Of a stretch of 64,000 bases of DNA, positions 18,327-26,914 are shown one piece after another (position 1 is the stretch's first letter; each line of letters starts with the position of its first letter). The notes under the pieces were generated by a model. That model worked only from the letters and a program-made list of their open reading frames with translations, made no database searches and was not told where the DNA came from. Origin of the DNA: Pseudophaeobacter sp. (lineage in GTDB: Bacteria; Pseudomonadota; Alphaproteobacteria; Rhodobacterales; Rhodobacteraceae); NCBI GenBank assembly GCA_027019165.1, contig JALUXC010000012.1, positions 124,001 through 188,000 of the forward strand. Reading direction: 5' to 3'. The position numbers were made by a program, and so were the translations under genes.

Positions 18327-19096
18327 TTGTCTTCCGCTCCTTTGCGGGTAAGTTTGCCATCCACGATGTGGATGCCGCATTCTTCCTTGTTTTGATCACG
18401 CCAGCGCCCCGCGCGGGGGTCTTCGCCTTCCGCCACCTTGGATGTGCAGGGCGCGCAGCCAAGGGACGGGTAGCCCTGCGCCACCAGCGGATGGCGCGGC
18501 AGGCGGTTTTCCTCCATATAGGCGCGCACGTCTTCGGGCGCCCAATGGGCCAGGGGGTTCACCTTGAGGCGCCCGGTGGGGCCGTCTGCGATCTCTTCGA
18601 CCTCAAAGAACTCAAGCGCGGCGCGGCTGCCGGACTGGAACCGCTTGCGGCCCGTGATCCAGCCGTCAAACCCGGCCAGCGCCTTTTGCAGCGGCACGGT
18701 CTTGCGCAGGTGGCAGCAGGCGTCGGTATCCGAGAACCGCAGTGCGCCATAGGGGTCTTTTTCGGCGATGTCATCGGCGCGGATGATCTGCACGTTGCGC
18801 AGGCCAAGGCGTTCGCTCACCTCCTGCTGGTAGATCAGCGTTTCGGTGAACAACAGCTCGGTATCCACAAAGAGGACCGGCGTGGCCGGGTCGATGATGG
18901 CCGCCATATGCAAAAGCACCACGGATTCCGCGCCAAAGCTTGAGACCAGTGCGATCTCTCCGGCATCGCGCAGGGCACCCTCCATCACGGCGGTGGCCGA
19001 GTGGTGGCGGTAGCGCGCGTTGAGCGCGCGTGCCTTTTCTGCCAATGCATCGGCCTGCGCAGCCCTGACGGGGCTGCTATCGGCAAGGTTCAGCAT
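18323..19096 (-). CDS. cysH: Assimilatory adenylyl-sulfate (APS) reductase
   Basis: 257 residues. The nucleotide site VSSFGAESVVLLHM is at residues 51-64. Cys127-Cys128 in CCHLRKTVPL and Cys214 and Cys217 in SLGCAPCT are the four ligands of a [4Fe-4S] cluster, which marks the APS-reducing branch instead of the cluster-free PAPS reductases of enteric bacteria. The catalytic cysteine is Cys240 in ECGIH. The enzyme makes sulfite for the reductase encoded just upstream. The start at 19096 is preceded by GGCCTGAGCCA and lies 5 bases from the sulfite reductase stop; a longer start would overlap that gene. Confidence 0.92.
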   Translation of the reverse strand: MLNLADSSPVRAAQADALAEKARALNARYRHHSATAVMEGALRDAGEIALVSSFGAESVVLLHMAAIIDPATPVLFVDTELLFTETLIYQQEVSERLGLRNVQIIRADDIAEKDPYGALRFSDTDACCHLRKTVPLQKALAGFDGWITGRKRFQSGSRAALEFFEVEEIADGPTGRLKVNPLAHWAPEDVRAYMEENRLPRHPLVAQGYPSLGCAPCTSKVAEGEDPRAGRWRDQNKEECGIHIVDGKLTRKGAEDK

Positions 19097-19100
19097 TGGC

Positions 19101-20765
19101 TCAGGCCACCTTCTTGCGGGCTTCGGGGTAAAGCGCGGCCTTGAACGGGTCCATGCCGACGCGGCGGTAGGTCTCGATAAAGGTTTCGTCCTCACCTGTC
19201 CGCAGCTCCAGATAGGCTTCGATCAGGCGCTCAACCGCAGGCACGATCTCATCATAGGCAAAGCCGGGGCCGGTGCGGGTGCCGATGGCGGCCGTTTCGG
19301 TGGCGTCGCCGCCCAGGGTGATCTGGTAGTTCTCCACTCCGGCGCGATCCAGGCCCAGAATGCCGATATGGCCCACGTGGTGATGGCCGCAGGCGTTGAT
19401 GCAGCCCGAGATCTTGATCTGCAGATGGCCGATGTCATGCTCCAGCTTCAGCTCTTCAAACCGGGTTGCGATGTCCTGTGCAACCGGGATCGAGCGGGCC
19501 GTCGCCAGCGCGCAGTAATCCATGCCGGGGCAGGCGATGATATCGGAGATGAGGCCAATGTTTGCGGTGGCCAGACCCACCTCTTTCAGCCGCGCATGGA
19601 TCGCGGGCAGGTCGGATTTATGGACATGCGGCAGGATCACGTTCTGCTGGTGGCTGATGCGCAGCTCGTCATAGGCGAATTCCTGCGCCAGATCCGCCAT
19701 GATGCGCATCTGCTCGGCGGTGGCATCGCCCGGCGTTGCCCCATGCGCCTTGATCGAGATGGTGACGATGGCGTGGTCTTCCTTGCGGTGCTCGGCAAGG
19801 TTGGTGTCCGCCCAGGCCCGGAACACGGGATCGCTGTCATAAGCGGCCAGATAGGTCTGGGTGTTGCCGCCGCGCAGGGCAGGGGGCGTGAAATGGGTCT
19901 TGATCTCTTCCAGCAGTTCGCGATCCGCACCGTTGAACTCGGCACGCCGCTCGACAAAACGCTCTTCGACCAGATCACGGATCTTGTCGATGCCGTTTTC
20001 CTGCACGGTGATCTTGATGCGGGCCTTGTACTTGTTGTCGCGCCGACCAAGGAGGTTGTAAACGCTGAGCACCGCATCGAGGTATGGCAGAAGATCCTCT
20101 TTGGGCAGGAACTCTCGCAGCACTTTGCCGATCATCGGCGTGCGGCCAAGGCCCCCGCCCACGATCACTTCGAACCCGTTTTCGCCATCCTTTGACACCA
20201 TGCGCAGCCCGATATCATGAGCGCGGGTCACGGCGCGGTCCTGTTCAGCCCCGGTGACGGCGATCTTGAACTTGCGGCCCAGGAACTGGAACTCCGGGTG
20301 GTCGGTGGACCACTGGCGGATCAGCTCGGCATAGGGGCGGGGGTCTTCCAGCTCTTCCCTGGCGGCGGCGGCAAAGTGATCCGAGGTCACGTTGCGCACG
20401 GTGTTGCCCGAGGTCTGGATCGCGTGCAGGCCCACCTCGGCCAGCGCATCCAGCATGTCCGGCACATCGCGCAGCTTTGGCCAGTTGTACTGGATGTTCT
20501 GGCGGGTTGTGAAATGGCCATAGCCCTTGTCCCATTTTTCGGCCAAAAGGGCGAGTTGGCGCATCTGGGCACTGTTTAGCGTGCCATAGGGGATCGCCAC
20601 CCGCAGCATATAGGCATGGAGCTGCAGATAGAGACCGTTCATCAGCCGCAGGGGTTTGAACTCATCCTCGGTCAGGGAGCCGTCGATGCGGCGCTCCACC
20701 TGGGCGCGGAACTGGGCGTTGCGCTCGGCCAGAAAGGCGGCGTCGAAATCGTTGTACTTATACAT
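19101..20765 (-). CDS. cysI: Nitrite/sulfite reductase, siroheme and [4Fe-4S] haemoprotein (sulfite reductase role)
   Basis: 554 residues with the doubled ferredoxin-type fold of the family. The first half has GHFTTRQNIQYNWPKL, and the second carries the cluster and siroheme cysteines in CPGMDYC and SGCINACGHHH. The surrounding operon (siroheme methyltransferase, APS reductase, DUF934) supports sulfite as substrate over nitrite. Sulfite is reduced to sulfide with six electrons, probably from ferredoxin. I start at the ATG at 20765, which overlaps the end of the DUF2849 gene by eight bases. No separate CysJ-type flavoprotein is seen here. Confidence 0.9.
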   Translation of the reverse strand: MYKYNDFDAAFLAERNAQFRAQVERRIDGSLTEDEFKPLRLMNGLYLQLHAYMLRVAIPYGTLNSAQMRQLALLAEKWDKGYGHFTTRQNIQYNWPKLRDVPDMLDALAEVGLHAIQTSGNTVRNVTSDHFAAAAREELEDPRPYAELIRQWSTDHPEFQFLGRKFKIAVTGAEQDRAVTRAHDIGLRMVSKDGENGFEVIVGGGLGRTPMIGKVLREFLPKEDLLPYLDAVLSVYNLLGRRDNKYKARIKITVQENGIDKIRDLVEERFVERRAEFNGADRELLEEIKTHFTPPALRGGNTQTYLAAYDSDPVFRAWADTNLAEHRKEDHAIVTISIKAHGATPGDATAEQMRIMADLAQEFAYDELRISHQQNVILPHVHKSDLPAIHARLKEVGLATANIGLISDIIACPGMDYCALATARSIPVAQDIATRFEELKLEHDIGHLQIKISGCINACGHHHVGHIGILGLDRAGVENYQITLGGDATETAAIGTRTGPGFAYDEIVPAVERLIEAYLELRTGEDETFIETYRRVGMDPFKAALYPEARKKVA

Positions 20766-21078
20766 TGGCGGTGGCCTCCAGATTGGCTTCCTGCTTGCCA
20801 TGGGCATAGTTCGATGGACCTGTGCGGCGGAAATCCTCGCGGAAATGCACAGGTTCGGGGCCGTTCGGGCCTGCTTTTGCGTCGGTCAGATAGATGCCAA
20901 CCACGCTGAGTGCGTCGCGCTCGGCCTCCAACAGGCGCAGCTGCGCCTCGGCCTCATCCGTGATCAACTCGGCCTCGGCCAGATCGCGGCTCCAGCTGCC
21001 GGTTGCGGTAAAGTAGATGACATCGCCCTCGAGCAGATCGTTGGCGGTGATGATTTTGGGGGTAAAGGGGCGCGGCAT
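20758..21078 (-). CDS. DUF2849 protein
   Basis: 106 residues, opening PRPFTPKIITANDLLEGDVIYFTATGSW and continuing with ELITDEAEAQLRLLEAE, which fits DUF2849 (PF11011), a small family found between siroheme methyltransferase and sulfite reductase genes in alphaproteobacteria. Its function is unknown; the fixed position suggests help with sulfite reductase assembly or regulation. It is coupled on both sides: the ATG shares a base with the upstream stop (TGATG), and its end overlaps the sulfite reductase start by eight bases. Confidence 0.85.
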   Translation of the reverse strand: MPRPFTPKIITANDLLEGDVIYFTATGSWSRDLAEAELITDEAEAQLRLLEAERDALSVVGIYLTDAKAGPNGPEPVHFREDFRRTGPSNYAHGKQEANLEATANV

Positions 21079-21908
21079 CAGGCAAGCTCCACTTTCAATG
21101 TGTCTGTCAGATCGGTCAGCGCGGCGATGCTTTGGCGTGGCGCAAGACCAAGGAATGTGAGGGCCGGGCCGTCGAACCCGGCGGCGGCAAGGTCGGTCGG
21201 CAGGCGGTCCAGCGTGGTCTCCAGCACCCGCTGATCGGGGCGGGAGGCGTTCTCGACGATGGTCACCGGGGTCTCGCGATCTGCCCCGTGCATCAGCAGG
21301 CGCCCCTGCACGAAACGGGACGATTTCTTGCCCATGTAGATCGCCGCGACCTCACCGGGGCGCGCCAGCGTCGCCCAGTCGTGATCGGCAAAGCCGCGCA
21401 TGTCGTGACCGGTCAGGAACCGCACCGAGGAATTGCGCCCGCGCTGCGTGAGGCTCTGGCCGATGGCGGCCACGGCGGCTGAGGCGGCGGTGATGCCGGG
21501 CAGGATCCGGTAGCTGATCGCGGCTTCGTCGCAGGCGCTCAACTCTTCGTCGAGGCGGCCAAAGACGGTGGGATCGCCGGACTTGAGGCGCAGGACCTTC
21601 TTGCCTGCCTTGGCATGGGCCACGATGCGCGCGCAGATTTCATCCTGCGACATGGAGGGGCCGAACCCCTCTTTCCCCACATCCTCAAGCTCGGCGGCAG
21701 GGCCGGCAAGCGCGAGGATCTCGGGGCTGACGAGGCGGTCAAAGAGGATCACATCGGCGACCAGCATCGCTTTCAGCACTTTCACGGTCAGAAGATCCGG
21801 ATCGCCGGGGCCAGAGCCCGCAAAGGCAACCTCACCCGCAGCAGGGCAGCAAATGCCGCCCGCGCGCCGCGTGCTGGCAGGGGGGAGGATCGGGGCAAAG
21901 CTGGACAT
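21078..21908 (-). CDS. cobA: Uroporphyrinogen-III C-methyltransferase (SUMT domain only)
   Basis: 276 residues. The family start VAFAGSGPGDPDLLTVKVLKA is followed by LRLKSGDPTVFGR and ILPGITAASAAVA, the SAM and substrate sites of SUMT. It makes precorrin-2 for siroheme, the cofactor of the sulfite reductase in the same operon. It lacks the dehydrogenase/ferrochelatase domain of enteric CysG, so a separate protein must finish siroheme. The ATG at 21908 follows GAGGCG and begins about 25 residues before the conserved domain. It is the first gene of the operon, divergent from an Lrp-type regulator. Confidence 0.9.
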   Translation of the reverse strand: MSSFAPILPPASTRRAGGICCPAAGEVAFAGSGPGDPDLLTVKVLKAMLVADVILFDRLVSPEILALAGPAAELEDVGKEGFGPSMSQDEICARIVAHAKAGKKVLRLKSGDPTVFGRLDEELSACDEAAISYRILPGITAASAAVAAIGQSLTQRGRNSSVRFLTGHDMRGFADHDWATLARPGEVAAIYMGKKSSRFVQGRLLMHGADRETPVTIVENASRPDQRVLETTLDRLPTDLAAAGFDGPALTFLGLAPRQSIAALTDLTDTLKVELA

Positions 21909-21943
21909 ATGGCGCCTCATTCGTGCTGTTTGACTTGGGTCCC

Positions 21944-21958
21944 AATATAGGAAATATT
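21944..21958. promoter_or_regulatory. Candidate operator palindrome upstream of the sulfur operon
   Basis: AATATAGGAAATATT has 5-base complementary arms around a 5-base centre, 36 bp upstream of the siroheme methyltransferase start. Its flank contains GGAAATATTCC, whose reverse complement nearly matches a second site beside the Lrp gene. Lrp-family proteins bind such AT-centred palindromes. Which protein binds is inferred from the divergent layout. Confidence 0.4.
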
Positions 21959-22042
21959 CCCGATTGACCGCCATATGGTTGCCCAAATAAGGACGTTTGT
22001 TTTGATTGGGGGCGGCTTCGGTGGTCGAGGTTTCGATGCAGA

Positions 22043-22053
22043 GGAATATTTGG
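22043..22053. promoter_or_regulatory. Second copy of the candidate operator, overlapping the Lrp-type gene start
   Basis: GGAATATTTGG matches the reverse complement of the left-hand site (GGAATATTTCC) in all but the second-last base. It lies between the GAGG ribosome binding site and the ATG of the regulator, so occupancy would block that gene: a plausible autoregulation site. Confidence 0.4.
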
Positions 22054-22054
22054 A

Positions 22055-22528
22055 ATGACAGTGCGGATTGATGCGACGGATCGGAAAATCCTGGCTGAGC
22101 TGCAACGCGATGCCAGCCAGTCGCTGGATGAAATCGCCAAACAGGTGGGCAGTTCCAAGACCCCGGTCTGGAATCGTATTCGCAAGCTGCGCGAGGCGGG
22201 GGTGGTCGGTCGGCAGACGGTCATTCTGGATGCCGAGGCGCTAGGCTTCGAGGCCTGTTTTTTTGTCTTGATCCGCACGTCGGAGCATGAGGCGGAATGG
22301 CAGGCGGCTTTCCTCAAGGCGCTGCGGGATCGCCCTGAAGTGCAAGAGGCGCATCGGCTGGCGGGTGATATCGACTATATCCTGAAGGTACGTGTAAAAA
22401 ACGCGCGGGCCTACGACAAGTTCTACCAAGCCCTGATTTCAGAGGTGCGCGTACACAATGTGACCGCGCTCCTGTCGATGGAAGAGATTAAATCCACGAC
22501 CCTGTTGCCGCTGGACGCGACAGCATAG
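22055..22528 (+). CDS. Lrp/AsnC family transcriptional regulator
   Basis: 157 residues. The N-terminal helix-turn-helix reads IDATDRKILAELQRDASQSLDEIAKQVGSSKTPVWNRIRKLREAGVV, followed by an effector-binding RAM domain ending VRVHNVTALLSMEEIKSTTLLPL. The gene is transcribed away from the siroheme/sulfite/APS reductase operon, and the two share a 146-bp gap with two related AT-rich palindromes. Control of that operon, with cysteine or a related amino acid as effector, is the natural inference. GAGG lies eight to ten bases before the ATG. Confidence 0.9.
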   Translation: MTVRIDATDRKILAELQRDASQSLDEIAKQVGSSKTPVWNRIRKLREAGVVGRQTVILDAEALGFEACFFVLIRTSEHEAEWQAAFLKALRDRPEVQEAHRLAGDIDYILKVRVKNARAYDKFYQALISEVRVHNVTALLSMEEIKSTTLLPLDATA

Positions 22529-22534
22529 GGTCAC

Positions 22535-22566
22535 AAAGGCGCAGCCAGTCCACGGCCGCGCCTTTT
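22535..22566. terminator. Bidirectional terminator
   Basis: AAAGGCGC and GCGCCTTTT form an 8-bp stem between the convergent Lrp-type gene and the P450 gene; A residues on the left and T residues on the right allow use in both directions. Confidence 0.65.
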
Positions 22567-22573
22567 CGAGGTC

Positions 22574-23755
22574 TTATCGCTCTACCATCAGCCGGGTCAG
22601 CCCGTGGAAATGGTAGCTGTTTGAATACGTCGGCTCCGCTGCCAGGCGCAGGTCCGGGCAGCGCTCGAACAGGATCGGCAGGGCGATCTGCATCTCCAGC
22701 CGCGCCAGCGGCGCGCCGACGCAGAAATGAATGCCGCCCCCGAAAGAGGTGTTCAGACTGGCAGGTCTTGTCGGGTCAAAGACTTCCGGGTCATCCAACA
22801 CCGCCTCGTCGCGGTTTGCCGCGCCGAGGAGCAGTGCCACCTGATCGCCGCGCTGGAAGGTGTGGCCGAAGACTTCAGCCTCTTCATAGGCATAGCGGGT
22901 GAACATATGCAGCGGCGGATCATAGCGCAGGATCTCTTCTACCAGCCGTTCGATCCCGTCGGGGGCCAGCCATTCCGGTTTCCAGCCCTGTTGCAGCATG
23001 GTCTTGACCCCGTTGCCAAGGGCGTGGACCGTGGCCTCGTGCCCGGCATTGAGCAGCAGGATGCAGGTGCCGATCAGCTCGTCCGTGGACAGGCTCTCGC
23101 CATCTTCCTCGGCGGCAATGAGACGGGTCAGCAGATCGTCCTGCGGATCGCTGCGGCGCTGATCGATGTAGTCCGACAGGTAGTGCGAAAACTCCTGGCT
23201 GGCCTTGGCAGCGGCATGTTCCGTGTCGGTGTCACGCCCGGCCTGATACATGGCCACCATGCGGTGCGACCAGTCGAGCAGCTGCGGCGCCATCGCCTCT
23301 GGCACGCCAAGGAGGCGGCAGATGGTTACGATGGGCACCTGCGTACAATAGGCATCCAGCAGGTCAAAGGGCTGATCCGGGAAGCTGTCGATCAACTCAT
23401 GGCACAGTTGGATGATACCCTCTTCCATCTCGGCAATGGCGCGCGAGGTAAAAGCGCGCATCACCAGCTTGCGCAGGCGGGTGTGCCGGGGCGGCTCGGC
23501 GTCCAGCAGCGAATGCGCCTCGATCTGCAGAAAGGGGGCCAGATGTGCAGGCCCTTCGCTGGCCATCTCGGGCGGGATCTCGCGTCCGAACCTGCGGTCG
23601 CGCAGCAGCATGTGCACAGCGGATTTGCGGAAAGCGGCAACCATCTCATAGTCCTGCCAATAGTGCAGCGACCCAGCCGCGCGCGCCTTGGCGTAAAACG
23701 GGTAAGGGTCCTGTACAAAGGCCGGATCGGTGGGGGATTGCTGCAGGGTTTTCAT
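22574..23755 (-). CDS. Cytochrome P450
   Basis: 393 residues, a normal length for a soluble bacterial P450. The heme loop FGGGIHFCVGAPLAR places the thiolate ligand at Cys345. The K-helix ExxR is EILR, and the I-helix reads LLNAGHEATVHALGNG. The I-helix threonine that helps oxygen activation in many P450s is Ala here, as in P450eryF-like enzymes, though a Thr follows directly. It needs a ferredoxin and reductase; none is adjacent, though a ferredoxin reductase lies about 5 kb away. The start at 23755 has only weak purines upstream. The substrate is unknown. It is divergent from dctB. Confidence 0.9.
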   Translation of the reverse strand: MKTLQQSPTDPAFVQDPYPFYAKARAAGSLHYWQDYEMVAAFRKSAVHMLLRDRRFGREIPPEMASEGPAHLAPFLQIEAHSLLDAEPPRHTRLRKLVMRAFTSRAIAEMEEGIIQLCHELIDSFPDQPFDLLDAYCTQVPIVTICRLLGVPEAMAPQLLDWSHRMVAMYQAGRDTDTEHAAAKASQEFSHYLSDYIDQRRSDPQDDLLTRLIAAEEDGESLSTDELIGTCILLLNAGHEATVHALGNGVKTMLQQGWKPEWLAPDGIERLVEEILRYDPPLHMFTRYAYEEAEVFGHTFQRGDQVALLLGAANRDEAVLDDPEVFDPTRPASLNTSFGGGIHFCVGAPLARLEMQIALPILFERCPDLRLAAEPTYSNSYHFHGLTRLMVER

Positions 23756-23838
23756 CAGTGTCCGCTCTTTGGTTGTCGGCCCGCCACTCTTGCCGTGGTG
23801 GCTGGTGTTTGCAAGGCGAGTTTCATAGGCTCCGGTCT

Positions 23839-25605
23839 ATGACGCAAAACCAACCGTTTCAATCCTGGCGCCGGGGCGCGGTTCTTTTGGCCTTTGCAGC
23901 GGCCGTCGCCGGTCTTGCCGGGGCGGTTTGGATCTACGGCTACAGGCAGGCGCTTGAGTCGCTGGCCGAACGCAGCGTGGCGGATCTGGCGCTGGCCTCT
24001 GACCGGGTCAGCACGCAATTGCAGATCTATCAGGAACTTGCGGTTCTGATGGCCGATCATCCGGTTCTGAATGCTCTGGAGACCGAAGAGGGGCGCCGCG
24101 CGGCGGCGGAGCGCCTGCGCGAGGTGGCGGACAAGACGGCCGCGCTGGATGTGTTCTACGCAGATCGCGCTGGGAGGGTTCTGGCCTCAGCCGAAGGGGT
24201 TGCAGGAAAATCGGTCGCAGATGAGGACTATTTCAAACGGGCCTTGCAGGGCGCGCTTGGTACCGGGCAGGCAGTGCTCCCGAACGAGGGTAAGCGTGCT
24301 TATTTCTATGCTGCGCCCACCTTTGCCAACGGTGGCCCTGTACAGGGCGCACTGGTTGTGGTGGCCGATATCGAAGATGTGGAACAGACTTGGCGCGGAT
24401 CGCTGCCGGCGGTGTTTTTCACCGATCGCCGTGGTGAGGTGTTCATCTCCAACCGGCCAGAGCTGTTGTTCTGGCGGCGCGGGGACGCTTTGCCGGGGGG
24501 CGATGCGGATCAGGGCGAACCAGTTGCCTTTGATGAGCGCAAGGTTGGCCCGCATGAGATCTGGCAGATCTCGGGCAGCGCCTATCTGCCGCGACAGGCT
24601 CTGCATTTGACGGTGGATTTGCCAATCATTGCCTTGCAGGGCGAAATCCTGGTGGATGTGGCCCCGGCCCGGCGCATTGCCGCGCTGCAGGCGGCGGCAC
24701 TGGCGGGGCTGTGCCTTGCCTTTGGAACGCTTCTGTTCCTTGCAACCGAACGCCGGCGGACACTGGCACGGGCCAATGCCGTTCTGGAAACACGGGTTGC
24801 GGCGCGCACCGAAGCCTTGGAGGTTACGAATAGCCAGCTGCGGCGCGAGGTGCGCGAGCGACAAGAGGCAGAGGCGGCCCTGAAACGCGCCCAGGAAGAG
24901 CTGGTACAGGCCGGCAAACTGTCGGCGCTGGGGCAGATGTCTGCGGGCATCAGCCACGAGCTGAACCAGCCTTTGATGGCAATCCAGCAATATGCGGAAA
25001 ATGGCGCGGCCTTCCTTAAGCGGGAAAACCCCGCGCGCGCCACCGAGAACCTGAGCCGCATCGCCAGCATGGCGGACCGCATGGCGCGGATCATCAAGAA
25101 CCTGCGCGCCTTTGCCCGCAATGAAAGCGAACCCATGGGGCGGGTTGATCTGGTGCAGGTGATCGATGCGGCGGTGGAGCTGACCGCGACACGGCTGGAG
25201 GCGGATCGGGTGACACTCGACTGGACACCGCCTGCAGGCGGTGCGCCCGTCTTTGCCTGGGGCGGGGAGGTGCGGCTGACGCAGGTGTTTGTGAACCTGA
25301 TCAACAACGCCGCCGATGCCATGCTGGGGCAGGAGGAACGCGCGATATCTATCCTGCTTCACGCAGGCCCGCGCCTGCGGGTCGAGGTGCGCGATATCGG
25401 CCCCGGCATCAAGGAACCTGAAAAGATGTTCGAACCCTTCTATTCCACCAAAGCGGTGGGCAGCGCGGAGGGGCTTGGCCTTGGGCTGTCGATCTCTTAT
25501 GGGCTGGTACAAAGTTTCGGTGGCCATATCCGTGGCAGCAACACCGAGCAGGGCGCGGTCTTTACCGTCGAGCTGGACCCCTGGAGCGAGGAAGGTGCCG
25601 CATGA
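23839..25605 (+). CDS. dctB: C4-dicarboxylate sensor histidine kinase DctB-like
   Basis: 588 residues. Two membrane segments, about residues 14-36 and 278-303, bracket a periplasmic double-Cache sensor domain. A coiled coil rich in Arg, Glu and Ala follows. The histidine box is GISHELNQPLMAIQQYAENG with phospho-acceptor His373, and the ATPase part has NLINNAADAM, DIGPGI and GLGLGLSISYG. This is the DctB layout. The ATG at 23839 has no strong ribosome binding site, but the next in-frame starts would remove the first membrane segment. It is coupled by a four-base overlap to the response regulator and lies upstream of a TRAP transporter, so sensing of a C4-dicarboxylate or similar acid is likely. 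Confidence 0.88.
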   Translation: MTQNQPFQSWRRGAVLLAFAAAVAGLAGAVWIYGYRQALESLAERSVADLALASDRVSTQLQIYQELAVLMADHPVLNALETEEGRRAAAERLREVADKTAALDVFYADRAGRVLASAEGVAGKSVADEDYFKRALQGALGTGQAVLPNEGKRAYFYAAPTFANGGPVQGALVVVADIEDVEQTWRGSLPAVFFTDRRGEVFISNRPELLFWRRGDALPGGDADQGEPVAFDERKVGPHEIWQISGSAYLPRQALHLTVDLPIIALQGEILVDVAPARRIAALQAAALAGLCLAFGTLLFLATERRRTLARANAVLETRVAARTEALEVTNSQLRREVRERQEAEAALKRAQEELVQAGKLSALGQMSAGISHELNQPLMAIQQYAENGAAFLKRENPARATENLSRIASMADRMARIIKNLRAFARNESEPMGRVDLVQVIDAAVELTATRLEADRVTLDWTPPAGGAPVFAWGGEVRLTQVFVNLINNAADAMLGQEERAISILLHAGPRLRVEVRDIGPGIKEPEKMFEPFYSTKAVGSAEGLGLGLSISYGLVQSFGGHIRGSNTEQGAVFTVELDPWSEEGAA

Positions 25606-26831
25606 CCCGGCGGGTGCTGTTTGTGGATGACGATGCCGCCGTGCGCGAGGCGCTGGCGCAGACGCTGGAGCTCAATGATCTTGAGGCGGTGACGGCGGGC
25701 TCTTTCGTGGCGGCCAAGGATCTTATCACACCGGATTTTGACGGGGTGATCCTGTCGGATATGCGCATGCCGGGGCGCGATGGTTTTCATCTCTTGAGCT
25801 ATACTCAATCGGTCGATCCCGAATTGCCGGTGATCCTTCTGACCGGCGAGGGTGATATTCCCATGGCGGTGCGGGCCATGTCCGAAGGCGCGTTTGATTT
25901 CCTCGAAAAACCCTGCGCGACGGCGGATCTGATGGCGGTTCTGGAACGGGCACTGAAGACCCGCGCGCTGGTTCTTGAAAACCGCCGCCTCAAGCGCCAG
26001 CTTGAACTGGGCGATCCGGCGGCACGGATGCTGTTCGGCACCTCGCCCCAGTCTGAAGAGCTGCGCAGCCGTGTGCGCGCCGTGGCGTCCACGGGGGCCG
26101 AAGTGCTGGTGAGCGGTCCGGCAGGCAGCGGCATTTCCAAGGTGGCCGAGGTCATTCACCTGATGTCGCCGCGCGCGCAGGGCGCCTTTGTGAAACGTCC
26201 CGCAGCAGGCATGACGGCAGAGGGGTTCGAGGCGCTTTGCCAGGAGGCGGCCGGGGGATCGCTGTTTCTGGATGAAGTCTCGGCCCTGCCCGAAGCGGTG
26301 CAATATGCGGTGCTTGAGGGGCTCGAGCAGGGCACCGACACCCGCGTCATTGCCGGCAGCACCAGCGATCTTGCCGAACGCGTATCCCAGGGCGCCTTTC
26401 ACGCGGATCTGTTCTACAAGCTTGATGTGATGCGCGTGCGGATCCCGTCTTTGGCTGAACGGCCAGGTGATATCCCCGTGCTCTTTCGCCACTATGTCGC
26501 TCAGGCCGCCGAACAGGCCGGCATCGAGGCGCCCGAGGTCAGCCAGGAGCATCTTGCCATGTTGATGGCGCAGGACTGGCCCGGCAATGCCCGCTCGTTG
26601 ATGTCGGCGGCCATGCGCTTTGTTCTTGGCATGCCCGAAGAGGTCTCCGCCGCGGCGGATCTGGGGTTGGCAGAGCAATTGGCGCAGGTCGAGCGCTCGC
26701 TCCTGATTGCGGCCCTCGGGCGGCAAAACGGACGGGCCTCTGCCGCTGCTGAAGCGCTGAAACTGCCGCGCAAGACCTTTTATGACAAGCTGGCCCGCTA
26801 TGGCATTCGGCCTGAGGATTACCGGCGCTGA
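25602..26831 (+). CDS. dctD: NtrC-family response regulator DctD-like with a degenerate AAA+ domain
   Basis: 409 residues. The receiver domain has Asp9-Asp10 and the phosphorylated Asp53 in SDMRMPG, with LLTGEGDIPMAV and the EKP loop. The AAA+ domain is damaged: Walker A reads GPAGSGIS at 172-179, with Ile where the catalytic Lys belongs. The GAFTGA loop that contacts sigma-54 is missing, with only about 20 residues between AFVKRP and GGSLFLDE. Walker B is kept. A Fis-type helix-turn-helix with AAAEALKLPRKTFYDKLARYGI ends the protein. It probably still binds DNA when phosphorylated but may not drive sigma-54 polymerase; GAFTGA-less NtrC relatives are known in Rhodobacter. Overlaps dctB by four bases. 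Confidence 0.85.
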   Translation: MTRRVLFVDDDAAVREALAQTLELNDLEAVTAGSFVAAKDLITPDFDGVILSDMRMPGRDGFHLLSYTQSVDPELPVILLTGEGDIPMAVRAMSEGAFDFLEKPCATADLMAVLERALKTRALVLENRRLKRQLELGDPAARMLFGTSPQSEELRSRVRAVASTGAEVLVSGPAGSGISKVAEVIHLMSPRAQGAFVKRPAAGMTAEGFEALCQEAAGGSLFLDEVSALPEAVQYAVLEGLEQGTDTRVIAGSTSDLAERVSQGAFHADLFYKLDVMRVRIPSLAERPGDIPVLFRHYVAQAAEQAGIEAPEVSQEHLAMLMAQDWPGNARSLMSAAMRFVLGMPEEVSAAADLGLAEQLAQVERSLLIAALGRQNGRASAAAEALKLPRKTFYDKLARYGIRPEDYRR

Positions 26832-26883
26832 GGAGGCGTGATTCCCCGCTGTAATCGTTGGCGCTAACACGCGGGTCGGGATC

Positions 26884-26901
26884 TGTGCGGATTTCCGCAC
26901 A
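26884..26901. promoter_or_regulatory. Palindromic regulator site 1 upstream of dctP
   Basis: TGTGCGGATTTCCGCACA is an 18-bp palindrome with perfect 8-base arms and a 2-base centre. It is probably a DctD operator: it sits between dctD and dctP, and a sister site lies 32 bp away centre to centre, about three helical turns, matching the tandem upstream sites reported for rhizobial DctD. Confidence 0.6.
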
Positions 26902-26914
26902 AAGGAATGCGGAC

